A stretch of 51,107 nt of DNA from CAILLO01 sp964579735 (lineage in GTDB: Bacteria; Bacillota; Clostridia; Saccharofermentanales; UBA5734): NCBI GenBank assembly GCA_964579735.1, contig CAZOHH010000006.1:1-51107 (forward strand). The letters run 5' to 3'. Below the pieces are notes generated by a model. It made no database searches, was not told the origin of the DNA, and worked only from the letters and a program-made list of their open reading frames with translations. A program made the position numbers and the translations under genes. This document shows positions 15,826 to 26,288 of this stretch, piece by piece (the stretch's first letter is position 1; each line of letters begins with the position of its first letter).

Positions 15826-16530
15826 ATGCTGAAGGTCGAATCCATCAATGTCTCCTATGACACCATCCAGGTCCTCCACGACCTCAGTTTCCATGTGGAC
15901 GAGGGTGAAATCGTCACGCTGATCGGTGCGAACGGAGCAGGGAAGACGACCACGATGCACACGATATCCGGGTTGATCCGAGCGAAGTCCGGCACGGTGA
16001 GCTTCCAAGGCAAGGACATCACCCACACTCCCGCAGACAGGATCGTCGAGTTCGGTCTCTGCCAGGTTCCGGAAGGCCGCCGCATCTTCGCCAACATGAC
16101 CGTCATGGAGAACCTCGACATGGGTGCCTTCAGGGAACGCAGCCGCACACGGAAGGCCGCAGGTCTGGAACAGGTCTTCAAGAGCTTTCCGCGTCTATTC
16201 GAGCGAAGGTCGCAGAGTGCCGGTACGCTTTCAGGAGGCGAGCAGCAGATGCTGGCGATCGGCCGCGCGCTGATGGCCCATCCGAAACTCCTCCTTCTTG
16301 ATGAACCGTCCATGGGACTGTCCCCCTTGCTCGTCAAGGAGATCTTCAGCATCATCAAGGAAATCAATCGTTCGGGAACCACGGTGCTGCTCGTGGAGCA
16401 GAATGCGCGCATGGCCCTGTCCATAGCCAACCGCGCCTATGTCCTCGAAACGGGTCGCGTCGTGGCCAGCGGCGATGCCAAGGAACTATCGGAGAGCGAA
16501 GAGGTCCGCAAGGCCTACCTCGGCATGTGA
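15826..16530 (+). CDS. livF: Branched-chain amino acid ABC transporter, ATPase LivF
   Basis: This 234-residue ABC ATPase has Walker A GANGAGKTT (34-42), a CQVPEGRRIFANMTVMENL segment diagnostic for LivF, the signature LSGGEQQMLAIGRAL and Walker B LLLLDEPSMGLSP. It starts 2 bp after livG ends, so the two are translationally coupled. It is followed 59 bp later by a CBS-ACT gene on the same transcript. Confidence 0.95.
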   Translation: MLKVESINVSYDTIQVLHDLSFHVDEGEIVTLIGANGAGKTTTMHTISGLIRAKSGTVSFQGKDITHTPADRIVEFGLCQVPEGRRIFANMTVMENLDMGAFRERSRTRKAAGLEQVFKSFPRLFERRSQSAGTLSGGEQQMLAIGRALMAHPKLLLLDEPSMGLSPLLVKEIFSIIKEINRSGTTVLLVEQNARMALSIANRAYVLETGRVVASGDAKELSESEEVRKAYLGM

Positions 16531-16589
16531 CGCGGACTGCGGCCGAACGAAACGGACGCAAGGGAAGCCAAGTCCCGAAGGAGGGGAAA

Positions 16590-17219
16590 ATGTACGTTCT
16601 CAACAGCATGACGTCCAACCCCTATACCGTCTCCCCCGACGCGACCATAGCCGAGACCATGGAATTGATGAGGGAGAAGAAGATCCGCCGCCTTCCGGTC
16701 CTGGAGAACGGAAAGCTCGTGGGCATCATCACCGAGCGCAAGCTCCTCGAGGTCTCCCCCTCTCCCGCCACCAGCCTCAGCGTCTTCGAGATCAACTACC
16801 TGCTCGCGAAGACCCGCGTCGCTTCCCTGATGACCAAGGACGTCATCACCGTCATGCCCGGCACACTCCTCGAGGAGGCGGCCCGGATCATGCGTGACAA
16901 GGATATCGGCGCCCTCCCGGTACTCGATAACGGCGCACTGGTCGGTATCATCACCGAAACCGACATCTTCGACGCCTTTCTCGAGATCCTCGGCTTCCGG
17001 AGCCGCGGCACCCGCCTCTCCGTAGAAATCGACCAGGACAGGCCGGGCATCCTCGCCGACATCGCGGCCATCATCGCCGACCTCGGGATGAACGTGGTCA
17101 GCGTGGCCGTTTTCCGCAACGAAATCATCTTCAAGATCAACACCCTCAACACCGTGGAGCTCGTCGGGCTCATCTCCGGCAAGGGCTATCGAATCCTGTC
17201 CGTCCTGACCTACGATTGA
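16590..17219 (+). CDS. CBS-CBS-ACT domain protein (AcuB-like sensor)
   Basis: This 209-residue cytoplasmic protein has two CBS motifs (about 7-60 with RRLPVLENGKLVGIITE, and 79-135 with GALPVLDNGALVGIITE) and a C-terminal ACT domain (about 143-209, LSVEIDQDRPGILADIAAII). CBS pairs bind adenine nucleotides and ACT domains often bind amino acids. As the last gene of the liv operon it may sense branched-chain amino acids and energy state, but its partner is unknown. The start ATG has a strong GAAGGAGGGG site. AcuB-like proteins with this layout are known; their function here is not established. Confidence 0.85.
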   Translation: MYVLNSMTSNPYTVSPDATIAETMELMREKKIRRLPVLENGKLVGIITERKLLEVSPSPATSLSVFEINYLLAKTRVASLMTKDVITVMPGTLLEEAARIMRDKDIGALPVLDNGALVGIITETDIFDAFLEILGFRSRGTRLSVEIDQDRPGILADIAAIIADLGMNVVSVAVFRNEIIFKINTLNTVELVGLISGKGYRILSVLTYD

Positions 17220-17228
17220 CCGTAACCG

Positions 17229-17242
17229 GTTTTCATGAAAAC
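17229..17242. other. Short perfect palindrome after the CBS-ACT gene
   Basis: GTTTTCATGAAAAC is a 14-bp palindrome 10 bp after the stop codon. It could be a weak terminator stem or a protein-binding site. The rest of 17220-17319 shows nothing I recognise. Confidence 0.35.
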
Positions 17243-17319
17243 GCTATCGCCATGAGGCAGAACGGCGTCGCGCAAGCGGCGCCGTCGCTCTGGTGGCTTT
17301 GAGGTAGTCCGGGGTCGAC

Positions 17320-17348
17320 TTGACGGCGAGGTGGGGTGGTGGTATTTT
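17320..17348 (+). promoter_or_regulatory. Promoter of the hrcA heat-shock operon
   Basis: TTGACG (17320-17325) and TATTTT (17343-17348) are separated by 17 bp, immediately upstream of the CIRCE operator. Confidence 0.8.
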
Positions 17349-17352
17349 TGCA

Positions 17353-17379
17353 TTAGCACTCTACGCGTTGGAGTGCTAA
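17353..17379 (+). promoter_or_regulatory. CIRCE operator (HrcA binding site)
   Basis: TTAGCACTC (17353-17361), a 9-bp spacer and GAGTGCTAA (17371-17379) match the CIRCE consensus perfectly. It overlaps the predicted transcription start, so HrcA should repress the whole hrcA-grpE-dnaK-dnaJ unit. Confidence 0.97.
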
Positions 17380-17429
17380 ACTGTACCGGACCCCACTCGA
17401 CGATACCCGGTAGATGGAAAGGAAAAGCA

Positions 17430-18521
17430 GTGCCCCTCGACGAACGGAAGAGAAGCATCCTCAAGGCGGTCGTGGACGACTACATCGAGACGGCGGAGCC
17501 CATCGGCTCCAAGCAGCTCGTGAGCCGCCATGCGCTTGCCGTGAGCCCTGCGACGGTCCGCAACGAGATGTCGGACCTCGAGCATCTCGGATATCTCGAG
17601 CAGCCGCACACCTCCTCGGGACGCATCCCGTCCGACAAAGGATATCGCGAGTACGTGGATTCATTGATGCGCGTCGAAACCCTGCCTGCGGAGGAACAGG
17701 AAACCATCCGTTCCCGCCTGGCCGACCATTTCGACGAGTTGAGCGAAGTGCTGCGGAATGCTTCGTCCGTCCTCTCCTCCAGCACCGGATACACCTCCGT
17801 CGCGATGACCCCGCGTCTGCGCCAATCCCACCTGAAGCAGATCAAGATGCTCATGATCGAACCCGGGCGCGCCGTCGTGGTCGTCGTCCTGGCCGCAGGC
17901 ATCGTGAAGGACCGCGTCGTGCGGATCCCTGAACTGATGGATGCCGAAACACTGGCGAAGGTCTCCGCAGCCGTCGAGGAAGGCCTGTCGGGCATGAAGC
18001 TCGAGGACATCACCCTCATCGCCGTCACGACCGCGGGGCGGCGCGCGAAGCTGCCGGACAGCTTGTTGAACCAGATCCTCTACGAAGCCTATATCTCCAT
18101 CAAGCAGGCCGACAACATGTCGGTCTACATGGAGGGGAGCCACCGCATGCTCGGCTTCCCGGAGTTCCAGGAGATCCGCAAGGCCCGGGGTTTCCTGGAC
18201 GCCTTGGCAGAAGAAGGTCTTATCGCCGGTTATCTTGCCGAGGAGACCTCGGACGCATCGGATTGCGGGGATGTGGACAAGAGCCCCTATATGATCCGAA
18301 TCGGACAGGAAATCGCTTTGGAAGGGCTCGATGGGTGCAGCTTCGTGACGACGACCTGCCGTGACGGAGCCACTCTGCTTGGAAGCATCGGCGTCATCGG
18401 GCCAAAGCGGATGGACTACTCGAATGTCGTATCCCACATCGGATTCGTGCGGCGCACCATCGACGACGGCATCCGGCAGCTCATGGAGGGCCACAGGCCC
18501 ACGGAGGACCGCAGCAGATGA
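17430..18521 (+). CDS. hrcA: Heat-inducible transcription repressor HrcA
   Basis: This 363-residue repressor has the HrcA N-terminal winged helix (LDERKRSILKAVVDDYIETAEPIGSKQL in part, then SPATVRNEMSDLEHLGYL and TSSGRIPSDKGYREYV) and the C-terminal GAF-like region ending with IGPKRMDYSNVV. GTG 17430 is the best start: it follows AAAGGA and yields the usual N-terminus. It binds the CIRCE element 50 bp upstream. It overlaps grpE by 4 bp. Confidence 0.96.
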   Translation: MPLDERKRSILKAVVDDYIETAEPIGSKQLVSRHALAVSPATVRNEMSDLEHLGYLEQPHTSSGRIPSDKGYREYVDSLMRVETLPAEEQETIRSRLADHFDELSEVLRNASSVLSSSTGYTSVAMTPRLRQSHLKQIKMLMIEPGRAVVVVVLAAGIVKDRVVRIPELMDAETLAKVSAAVEEGLSGMKLEDITLIAVTTAGRRAKLPDSLLNQILYEAYISIKQADNMSVYMEGSHRMLGFPEFQEIRKARGFLDALAEEGLIAGYLAEETSDASDCGDVDKSPYMIRIGQEIALEGLDGCSFVTTTCRDGATLLGSIGVIGPKRMDYSNVVSHIGFVRRTIDDGIRQLMEGHRPTEDRSR

Positions 18522-19102
18522 GTCGCAGACATGACAAGAAGGACATGGAGCAGGAATTGGCCGCCAAGGAGGCGTGCGCGGCAGAGGGTGAGTCCGTCGA
18601 GCGGATCCTCGACGAGGAATCGGCGGAGACGGTCTCTGATATCCCCGAATCCATCGACGACGCGAAGGACCGTCTTGTTCTCGAACTCAAGGACGCCTTG
18701 CTCCGCTTGACCGCTGAATTCGACAACTACCAGCGGCGGACACAGCGCGAGAAGGACCAGCTATATGCCGACTCCGTCGCGGATGTCGCGCTGCATTGGC
18801 TGCCCGTGCTCGACAACCTCGAACGTGCCGCGTCCGTGGCGGCCGCCAGTGCCATCACGGAGACGGTCCCGATCGCGGAAGGTCTCGTAATGGTTCTTCG
18901 TCAGGCGAACGAAGCGATGGCGAAGATCGGCGTCGAGGAAGTTCCCGCCTTGGGCAAGATCTTCGACCCCCACCTCCACAACGCCGTCATGCATATCGAA
19001 GACGATTCCCTTGGGGCCTCCGTCGTTGCAGAGGTCTTCCAGAAGGGCTACCGCTGCGGTGGGAAAGTGATCCGACACAGCATGGTCAAAGTCGCGAACT
19101 AG
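18518..19102 (+). CDS. grpE: Nucleotide exchange factor GrpE
   Basis: This 194-residue protein has an acidic N-terminal extension (1-55), a long coiled coil (about 55-100, RLTAEFDNYQRRTQREK) and the C-terminal β-domain with ALGKIFDPHLHNAVMH and VAEVFQKGYRCGGKVIRHSMVKV. It releases ADP from DnaK. Its frame is intact although the next gene, dnaK, is interrupted. The start overlaps the hrcA stop (ATGA). Confidence 0.96.
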   Translation: MSRRHDKKDMEQELAAKEACAAEGESVERILDEESAETVSDIPESIDDAKDRLVLELKDALLRLTAEFDNYQRRTQREKDQLYADSVADVALHWLPVLDNLERAASVAAASAITETVPIAEGLVMVLRQANEAMAKIGVEEVPALGKIFDPHLHNAVMHIEDDSLGASVVAEVFQKGYRCGGKVIRHSMVKVAN

Positions 19103-19179
19103 CGGTACGCCGTCGGCGGACGCCGCATGGCACCGAGTTTTGTGCGGACCCGAGAACGGGCCGCAAGAAGGAGTACATC

Positions 19180-20988
<1,809 letters not shown>

Positions 20989-21009
20989 GACCAGACAAGA
21001 CGTGAGGCA

Positions 21010-21061
21010 CGAACGACGGTCCGCCGGTTTCCCCTTCTTCGGGGACCGGCGGGCTTCGTTC
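21010..21061 (+). terminator. Strong hairpin between dnaK and dnaJ
   Basis: CCGCCGG (21021-21027) pairs with CCGGCGG (21046-21052), extended inside by CCCC/GGGG and outside by GAACGA/TCGTTC. Only a weak U run follows. It may partly terminate or process the mRNA so that dnaJ is expressed less than dnaK. Confidence 0.6.
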
Positions 21062-21089
21062 TGGAACGTGAAACGGACGGAGGCGAACC

Positions 21090-22211
21090 TTGCCGGAGAA
21101 GAGGGACTATTATGAGGTACTCGGTGTCGGGCGGAACGCATCCGACGAGGAGATCAAGAAGGCCTATCGGAAACTCGCCAAGCAGTACCACCCCGACCTG
21201 AATCCGGACGACAAGCCGTCCGAGACGAAGTTCAAGGAGGCCAGCGAGGCCTATTCCGTTCTCTCCGACACGGAGAAGAAGGCGCGATACGATCAGTACG
21301 GCCATGCCGGCGTCGACCCCCAGGGCGGGGCCGGTGGTTTCGACGGGGGCGGATTCGACATCAACCTCGACGATATCTTCGGTTCCTTCTTCGGCGGGGG
21401 TGGGCGACGCCGTGCCGGACCTGCACGGGGCTCCAATCTCAAGTACCGGATGGGCCTGGAATTCCTGGAGGCGGCATTCGGGTGCGAGAAGGAAATCACG
21501 ATCAACAAGGAGGATCTCTGCGACACCTGCCACGGCACAGGTTCGAAGGACGGTTCGGCGCCTAAGAAGTGCACCGCCTGCAACGGCACGGGACAGGTCT
21601 CGCAACGCCAGCAGACCATGTTCGGAACGGTCATGACGAATCGTGCCTGCTCGACCTGCGGAGGACAGGGCAGCGTCGTGACGGACCCCTGTCCTGCCTG
21701 CTCGGGCCGTGGACGACGTCCGAAGAAGAAGACGTTGAAGGTCAAGGTGCCCGCAGGCGTCGATACCGGCCAGAGCCTCGTGATGCAGAACGAGGGCGAG
21801 CCCGGCGCGAAGGGTGGCGGCTACGGTGACCTGTACGTCGAATTCCACATCCGACCGCACCCCGTCTTCAGCCGCGAAGGCTTCCAGACATTCTGCGAAA
21901 TCCCCGTGACCTTCGTTCAAGCGGCTTTGGGTGCGGAACTCGACGTGCCTACCATCGATGGTCCTACGAAATTCCGCATCAAGGAGGGCACGCAGTCCGG
22001 TGAACGATTCACGCTGCGGGCCAAGGGAATTCCCCGTGGAGACCGCAACGGCTACCGCGGAGACCATGTCTTTCTGGTGTCCGTCGAGGTCCCGAAGCAT
22101 CTGGATGCGAAGCAGAAGGAGCTCCTCAAGGAATTCGAGGCACTCAGCGGCGACCGCAACTACGAAAAGCGCAAGGGCTTCTTCGACAAGTTGAAGGAAG
22201 TCTTCCGATGA
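21090..22211 (+). CDS. dnaJ: Chaperone DnaJ (type I J-protein)
   Basis: This 373-residue protein has a J domain with HPD at 34-36, a short Gly/Phe-rich linker (about 74-105), four CxxCxGxG-type zinc motifs (CDTCHGTG, CTACNGTG, CSTCGGQG, CPACSGRG) and the C-terminal substrate-binding domain. It stimulates DnaK ATPase and delivers substrates. The start is TTG at 21090: GGAGG lies 6 nt upstream and the J domain follows at the normal distance. It is intact, so its partner dnaK being interrupted is surprising. It overlaps prmA by 4 bp. Confidence 0.96.
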   Translation: MPEKRDYYEVLGVGRNASDEEIKKAYRKLAKQYHPDLNPDDKPSETKFKEASEAYSVLSDTEKKARYDQYGHAGVDPQGGAGGFDGGGFDINLDDIFGSFFGGGGRRRAGPARGSNLKYRMGLEFLEAAFGCEKEITINKEDLCDTCHGTGSKDGSAPKKCTACNGTGQVSQRQQTMFGTVMTNRACSTCGGQGSVVTDPCPACSGRGRRPKKKTLKVKVPAGVDTGQSLVMQNEGEPGAKGGGYGDLYVEFHIRPHPVFSREGFQTFCEIPVTFVQAALGAELDVPTIDGPTKFRIKEGTQSGERFTLRAKGIPRGDRNGYRGDHVFLVSVEVPKHLDAKQKELLKEFEALSGDRNYEKRKGFFDKLKEVFR

Positions 22212-23179
22212 GGTGGCTCCAATTGGAGGCGCTGTCCACGAGCGAGGCGTCCGATGCGGTCTGTGAAGCTTTCATGGACCTTGGAGCCGATGGGACCGCG
22301 GTGGAGGACCCGGGGGAGATCCTCGCCCTGCTTGCACAGCCCGGATCCCTTTCCTATGCGGACGAAGGTTATGCCGAATCGCTCGGGACCGACGTACGCA
22401 TCCGCGCGTTCTTTCCGGAGTTGGACGAGGGACTCCGCACCGCCGTTGGATTCCGGAGCGTCGAGGAGCTCATGGCTCGCGCGGCGGAGCGCCTGGCGGA
22501 CGTCGGTCGATTCCTCCCCCTCGGGAAAGGAACCCTTTCCTGCTCCTTCGTCGCCGACGAGGATTGGGCCAATGGCTGGAAGAAATACTACCACCCGTTG
22601 AAGATGTCCCCCCGCATCGTCGTCTGTCCCTCCTGGGAGACCTACCAACCGATGGAAGGGGAGAGGGTCGTCTCCCTCGATCCCGGGTCCGCTTTCGGGA
22701 CGGGTTCGCACGAAACCACCGCTCTGTGCGCCGAACGCATCGACGCGCTGTTGCGCCCGGGTGCGGCGGTCCTGGATCTCGGCTGCGGCTCCGGAATCCT
22801 CGCCATCATCGCGGCGAAGCTGGACGCCGGATCGGTAGAGGCCATCGACATCGACGTACTCGCCGTTCGCGTCGCCGAGGAGAATGGACGCATCAACGAC
22901 GTGGTCGTCGATTTCCATCAAGGAGAACTCAAGGATGCGCACCGACCCACATACGACCTCATCGTCGCGAACATCATCGCGGACGTGATCGCCGCACTCG
23001 CACCCGATGTCCCGCGGCACCTCTCTCCCGACGGCTTCTTCGTGGCGTCCGGGATCATCGCCGATAAATCGGGGAAGGTCCTCTCTGCCTGCGAATCCAG
23101 CGGACTCGAACTCCTCGAATCACACCGGAGGAACGACTGGTGCGCGTACGTATTCCGCCACCGGTCCATGGCAGGATGA
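22208..23179 (+). CDS. prmA: Ribosomal protein L11 methyltransferase
   Basis: This 323-residue SAM-dependent methyltransferase has the PrmA layout: an N-terminal substrate-recognition domain, ANGWKKYYHPLK, DPGSAFGTGSHETT and the SAM motif LDLGCGSGILAIIAA, followed by the NIIADVI catalytic region. It trimethylates ribosomal protein L11. Its position after dnaJ and before rsmE is a common Bacillota gene order. Start and stop overlap the neighbours (ATGA junctions). Confidence 0.95.
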   Translation: MRWLQLEALSTSEASDAVCEAFMDLGADGTAVEDPGEILALLAQPGSLSYADEGYAESLGTDVRIRAFFPELDEGLRTAVGFRSVEELMARAAERLADVGRFLPLGKGTLSCSFVADEDWANGWKKYYHPLKMSPRIVVCPSWETYQPMEGERVVSLDPGSAFGTGSHETTALCAERIDALLRPGAAVLDLGCGSGILAIIAAKLDAGSVEAIDIDVLAVRVAEENGRINDVVVDFHQGELKDAHRPTYDLIVANIIADVIAALAPDVPRHLSPDGFFVASGIIADKSGKVLSACESSGLELLESHRRNDWCAYVFRHRSMAG

Positions 23180-23979
23180 ATCGATTCTTCCTGGACCGGA
23201 TTCTTCCCCGGGAACAGCTCTCCGTAGAGCTGACCGGAGCGGATGCGCACCATCTTCGCGACGTACTCCGCGCAAGAACCGGCGAGAACGTCGTGGTCTG
23301 CGATGCGGTAGGAACGGAGCATCGCTGTGAGGTCGCGCGTCTGGATGCGGCCTCGGTCACACTTTCGATCATCGAACGCTTCGCCGGCGAGATGGAACCC
23401 CCCTATGAGGCGGTCCTGCTGCAGGGGCTCGTCAAGGGCGACCGCATGGACACGCTCATCCAGAAGTCCGTCGAACTTGGGGTCGCTCGCATCGTGCCCT
23501 TTGCTGCAGGACGAAGCGTCGTTCGGCTCGAACGTGAGGATGGCGTGCGGAAATCGGAGCGCTGGAGCCGCATCGCGGAGGAAGCCGCCAAGCAATGTGG
23601 AAGAAGTCGGATTCCCCGAGTCGACTCCCCGGTCTCGTTCGCGGAAGCCTTGTCGATTGCCCAGAACTCGGATCTCTCCTTCCTGCCTTGGGAAAACGAG
23701 AGGGACCGCTCCCTGCGAACCTGGAGACTCGAAGAAAGGACCGACCGGATTCTTCGGGAAACCTACAGTTCCAGGCGAATTCCGACCATCGCCTTCTTCA
23801 TAGGACCCGAGGGTGGATTTGAAGCGGAAGAGATACGAAAGGCCCATGCTGCGGGCATTACGACCCTTTCTCTCGGCAGACGCATTCTCCGTGCGGAGAC
23901 CGCCGGCCCCGCCGTCCTTGCGCAACTATCGCTGCTTCTGGAGATGGACCGCGAACCCCTGTGGACCCTTCCGATTTGA
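23176..23979 (+). CDS. rsmE: 16S rRNA (uracil-1498-N3)-methyltransferase RsmE
   Basis: This 267-residue SPOUT methyltransferase has an N-terminal PUA-like domain (GADAHHLRDVLRARTGE) and a C-terminal SPOUT knot domain with FFIGPEGGFEAEEI and LSLGRRILRAETA. The start ATG 23176 overlaps the prmA stop, which is preferable to an upstream frame lying inside prmA. The stop codon lies within the -35 box of the next gene's promoter. Confidence 0.95.
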   Translation: MNRFFLDRILPREQLSVELTGADAHHLRDVLRARTGENVVVCDAVGTEHRCEVARLDAASVTLSIIERFAGEMEPPYEAVLLQGLVKGDRMDTLIQKSVELGVARIVPFAAGRSVVRLEREDGVRKSERWSRIAEEAAKQCGRSRIPRVDSPVSFAEALSIAQNSDLSFLPWENERDRSLRTWRLEERTDRILRETYSSRRIPTIAFFIGPEGGFEAEEIRKAHAAGITTLSLGRRILRAETAGPAVLAQLSLLLEMDREPLWTLPI

Positions 23980-24005
23980 CATCCCGCAAAAGCGCAGATT
24001 ATAAT
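23976..24005 (+). promoter_or_regulatory. Near-consensus promoter of the G5-domain gene
   Basis: TTGACA (23976-23981) and TATAAT (24000-24005) are both perfect hexamers with an 18-bp spacer. The ATG starts 7 bp after the -10 box, so transcription is predicted to begin at or next to the start codon. Confidence 0.88.
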
Positions 24006-24012
24006 CACTCCG

Positions 24013-25344
24013 ATGAATCAAAGCAGAAACCATACATTCAAGGCCTTCTCCCGTCTTTTCACCCATCGACGCAGACGCGGAGTCCGGAACGGGGAGGTCG
24101 AAAGATCTAGGATCGTACTCCGTTCCTTCGCGATCGTGGCCCTCTTCGCCACCGTCGGAACTCTTGCCCTTGCTCCGCTCTTCTTCCGCTTGACGCCGAT
24201 TGATGTCGATCGGCTTCCAAGTTGCGTTCAGGTCATCTCTCCGACAGGAGAACTGACATTCCTGACGTATCGCACGACTCTGATCACGGCGTTGGACGAA
24301 GAGGGAATTCCTCTGGGCTCCGAGGACCGCTTGAATCTGCCAGCCGATTTCCCCCTGCAGGCCGGTGACCGCTATCTTGTCCAGATCGATGACCTTCATA
24401 GCGTCCGTCTGTCCTGGAATGGGGTCGTCCTTGCCGCAACGGCGTCCGATGGACCCATCGCCGCGCTCGCGACTCTCGCAGGATATTCCGATGTCCCGGT
24501 AACGGGCCGAGACCGCATCGAGGCCAATCCTACCGGTGGCGTCGTCGGTGACGAGACTTCTGTCTCATATATCACGGTGCGAAGCGAATTCGTTGCGACG
24601 CAGGAGGCCGTCCCATTCAAGACGGTCTACCTCGACGACCCGGCCTACCGTATCGGATATTCCTCCATCGTCCAGAGTGGAAAGAACGGTGTGAGGGAAA
24701 TCACGTACGAAGAGGTCTTCGAGGACGGACTGCTGACTGAACGCAATGCCGTGAAGTCGGAAATCGTAAAGAATCCGGTTTCGAAAATCATTCGAAGAGG
24801 CTCTTCGACATCGACCGCCCTTGGTCTTCGGAAAGTCTGGGCGACGCAGGTCGCCCGCCGATACAATGCCATCGCGCCCATGCTCGTCAAGAATGGCTCC
24901 TACAACTATCAGACCTTCACCGACAACCATGACGGATCCATCACCGTCGATGGGCGGACCTTCAGCGTGATTTCCGAGGCGAAACACAACATCACGGCCT
25001 ACGACGCCGTCGAATGGTATGTGATCAGCCACGGTGGCAGATCCAAATTCCCACCTGGAACGGCGATTCCGGAAGGCCCCACCTTCAGCGGAATCCCAGC
25101 CCGACGGGGCATCGTCGCAACCTATGCTTTCAAGGAATCGGGGAAGTGGGTCGCAACGCGGATGCCCATGGGCACCGTCCTGTTCATCGAGCGCTACGGA
25201 CTGGCCGTGGTCGGCGACATCCATCATGTCACGCACGACATCGACCGCATCGACCTTGCCTATGATCCCCGCGAAGTCCTCGACCACTATTGGTTGGGCG
25301 TGACGAACCGCAGGGTATACGTCATCGACTTTCCTGTCCAATAG
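24013..25344 (+). CDS. YabE-like cell-wall protein (G5 and degenerate 3D domain)
   Basis: This 443-residue protein has a basic N-terminus, one membrane anchor (about 37-62), a YabE-type segment (about 75-170), a G5 domain (about 190-265, with QEAVPFKTVYLDD) and a C-terminal 3D-like double-psi barrel. The usual DTGG of the 3D domain is replaced (GDIHH), but Asp and the RIDL motif remain. Homologues are peptidoglycan-acting resuscitation-type proteins, so it probably acts outside the membrane on the wall. No ribosome-binding site precedes ATG 24013, and the perfect -10 box ends 7 bp upstream, suggesting a leaderless message. Its place before rsmA mirrors the B. subtilis yabE-ksgA order, without rnmV. 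Confidence 0.8.
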   Translation: MNQSRNHTFKAFSRLFTHRRRRGVRNGEVERSRIVLRSFAIVALFATVGTLALAPLFFRLTPIDVDRLPSCVQVISPTGELTFLTYRTTLITALDEEGIPLGSEDRLNLPADFPLQAGDRYLVQIDDLHSVRLSWNGVVLAATASDGPIAALATLAGYSDVPVTGRDRIEANPTGGVVGDETSVSYITVRSEFVATQEAVPFKTVYLDDPAYRIGYSSIVQSGKNGVREITYEEVFEDGLLTERNAVKSEIVKNPVSKIIRRGSSTSTALGLRKVWATQVARRYNAIAPMLVKNGSYNYQTFTDNHDGSITVDGRTFSVISEAKHNITAYDAVEWYVISHGGRSKFPPGTAIPEGPTFSGIPARRGIVATYAFKESGKWVATRMPMGTVLFIERYGLAVVGDIHHVTHDIDRIDLAYDPREVLDHYWLGVTNRRVYVIDFPVQ

Positions 25345-25357
25345 GGGAGGAGCGGAG

Positions 25358-26206
25358 TTGGGAATACGCGAGACCCGAGACCTGATGGGTCGACATGGCG
25401 TTCGTCCGACGAAGTCGCTCGGTCAGAACTTTCTCGTCGACGAGAACGTTCTGGCGAAGATCGCCGCCCAGGGAGATCTTGGACCCGATGACCTCGTCAT
25501 CGAAGTGGGACCGGGTCTCGGTGCGCTGACCCGACACCTCGCGGTTCTGGCCGGCCGGGTCGTCGCCGTCGAGATCGATCGTCACCTGCTGCCCGCTCTG
25601 ACCGAGAACCTGAAGGATCTGGAAAACGTGGAAGTCGTACACGCCGATATCCTCGATTGTGACCTGGCCTCTCTGGCTCACGAATGGAAAGGCTCCGTCA
25701 AGGTCGTGGCGAACCTGCCATACTACATCACCACTTCAATCGTCATGAAATTTCTCGAGGAGTATCCTGCATGTTCACGCATGGTATTCCTCGTCCAACG
25801 TGAAGTCGCGGACCGCATGGCGGCAGTCCCGGGCTCCAAGGAATACGGCTCTCTTTCGATTGCCGTGCGCTACTATGCCGAGCCGAAACGAGCTTTCTCC
25901 GTACCCCCCACTTGCTTCATGCCTGCACCTGAAGTCGCCTCCGCGGTCGTGCGGCTGGACGTCCGCTCCGAGCCGCCCGTGGCGCTCATCGACCGTCGAC
26001 TGTTCTTCGCCGTCATTCGAGCCGCTTTCGGCCAGCGACGCAAGACGCTTCACAACGCGCTGGGGACGTCCGGTCTGGTTCCGGGTGGGCGGGACGCGCT
26101 CGCTAGCGTACTCGTTGAACTCGATTTCCCCCCCTCCATCCGAGGCGAAGCGCTTTCAATGGAGCAATTCGCACAGTTGGCCAACCGAATTGCAAGTATG
26201 AAATAG
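25358..26206 (+). CDS. rsmA: 16S rRNA dimethyladenosine transferase RsmA (KsgA)
   Basis: This 282-residue enzyme has the KsgA motifs LGQNFLVDENVL, VEVGPGLGALTRHL for SAM binding and the catalytic NLPYYITT. It dimethylates two adenines in 16S rRNA helix 45 during 30S assembly. The start is TTG at 25358, supported by GGAGG 7 nt upstream (25346-25350). It is 13 bp after the YabE-like gene and likely cotranscribed. Confidence 0.95.
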   Translation: MGIRETRDLMGRHGVRPTKSLGQNFLVDENVLAKIAAQGDLGPDDLVIEVGPGLGALTRHLAVLAGRVVAVEIDRHLLPALTENLKDLENVEVVHADILDCDLASLAHEWKGSVKVVANLPYYITTSIVMKFLEEYPACSRMVFLVQREVADRMAAVPGSKEYGSLSIAVRYYAEPKRAFSVPPTCFMPAPEVASAVVRLDVRSEPPVALIDRRLFFAVIRAAFGQRRKTLHNALGTSGLVPGGRDALASVLVELDFPPSIRGEALSMEQFAQLANRIASMK

Positions 26207-26288
26207 TGATATTTCATTCTTCCCGCCAACGGACGTCTATGCTACCATGACCGTGACGGCGAATGGTACGCTGGAAAGGACGGAAAAA

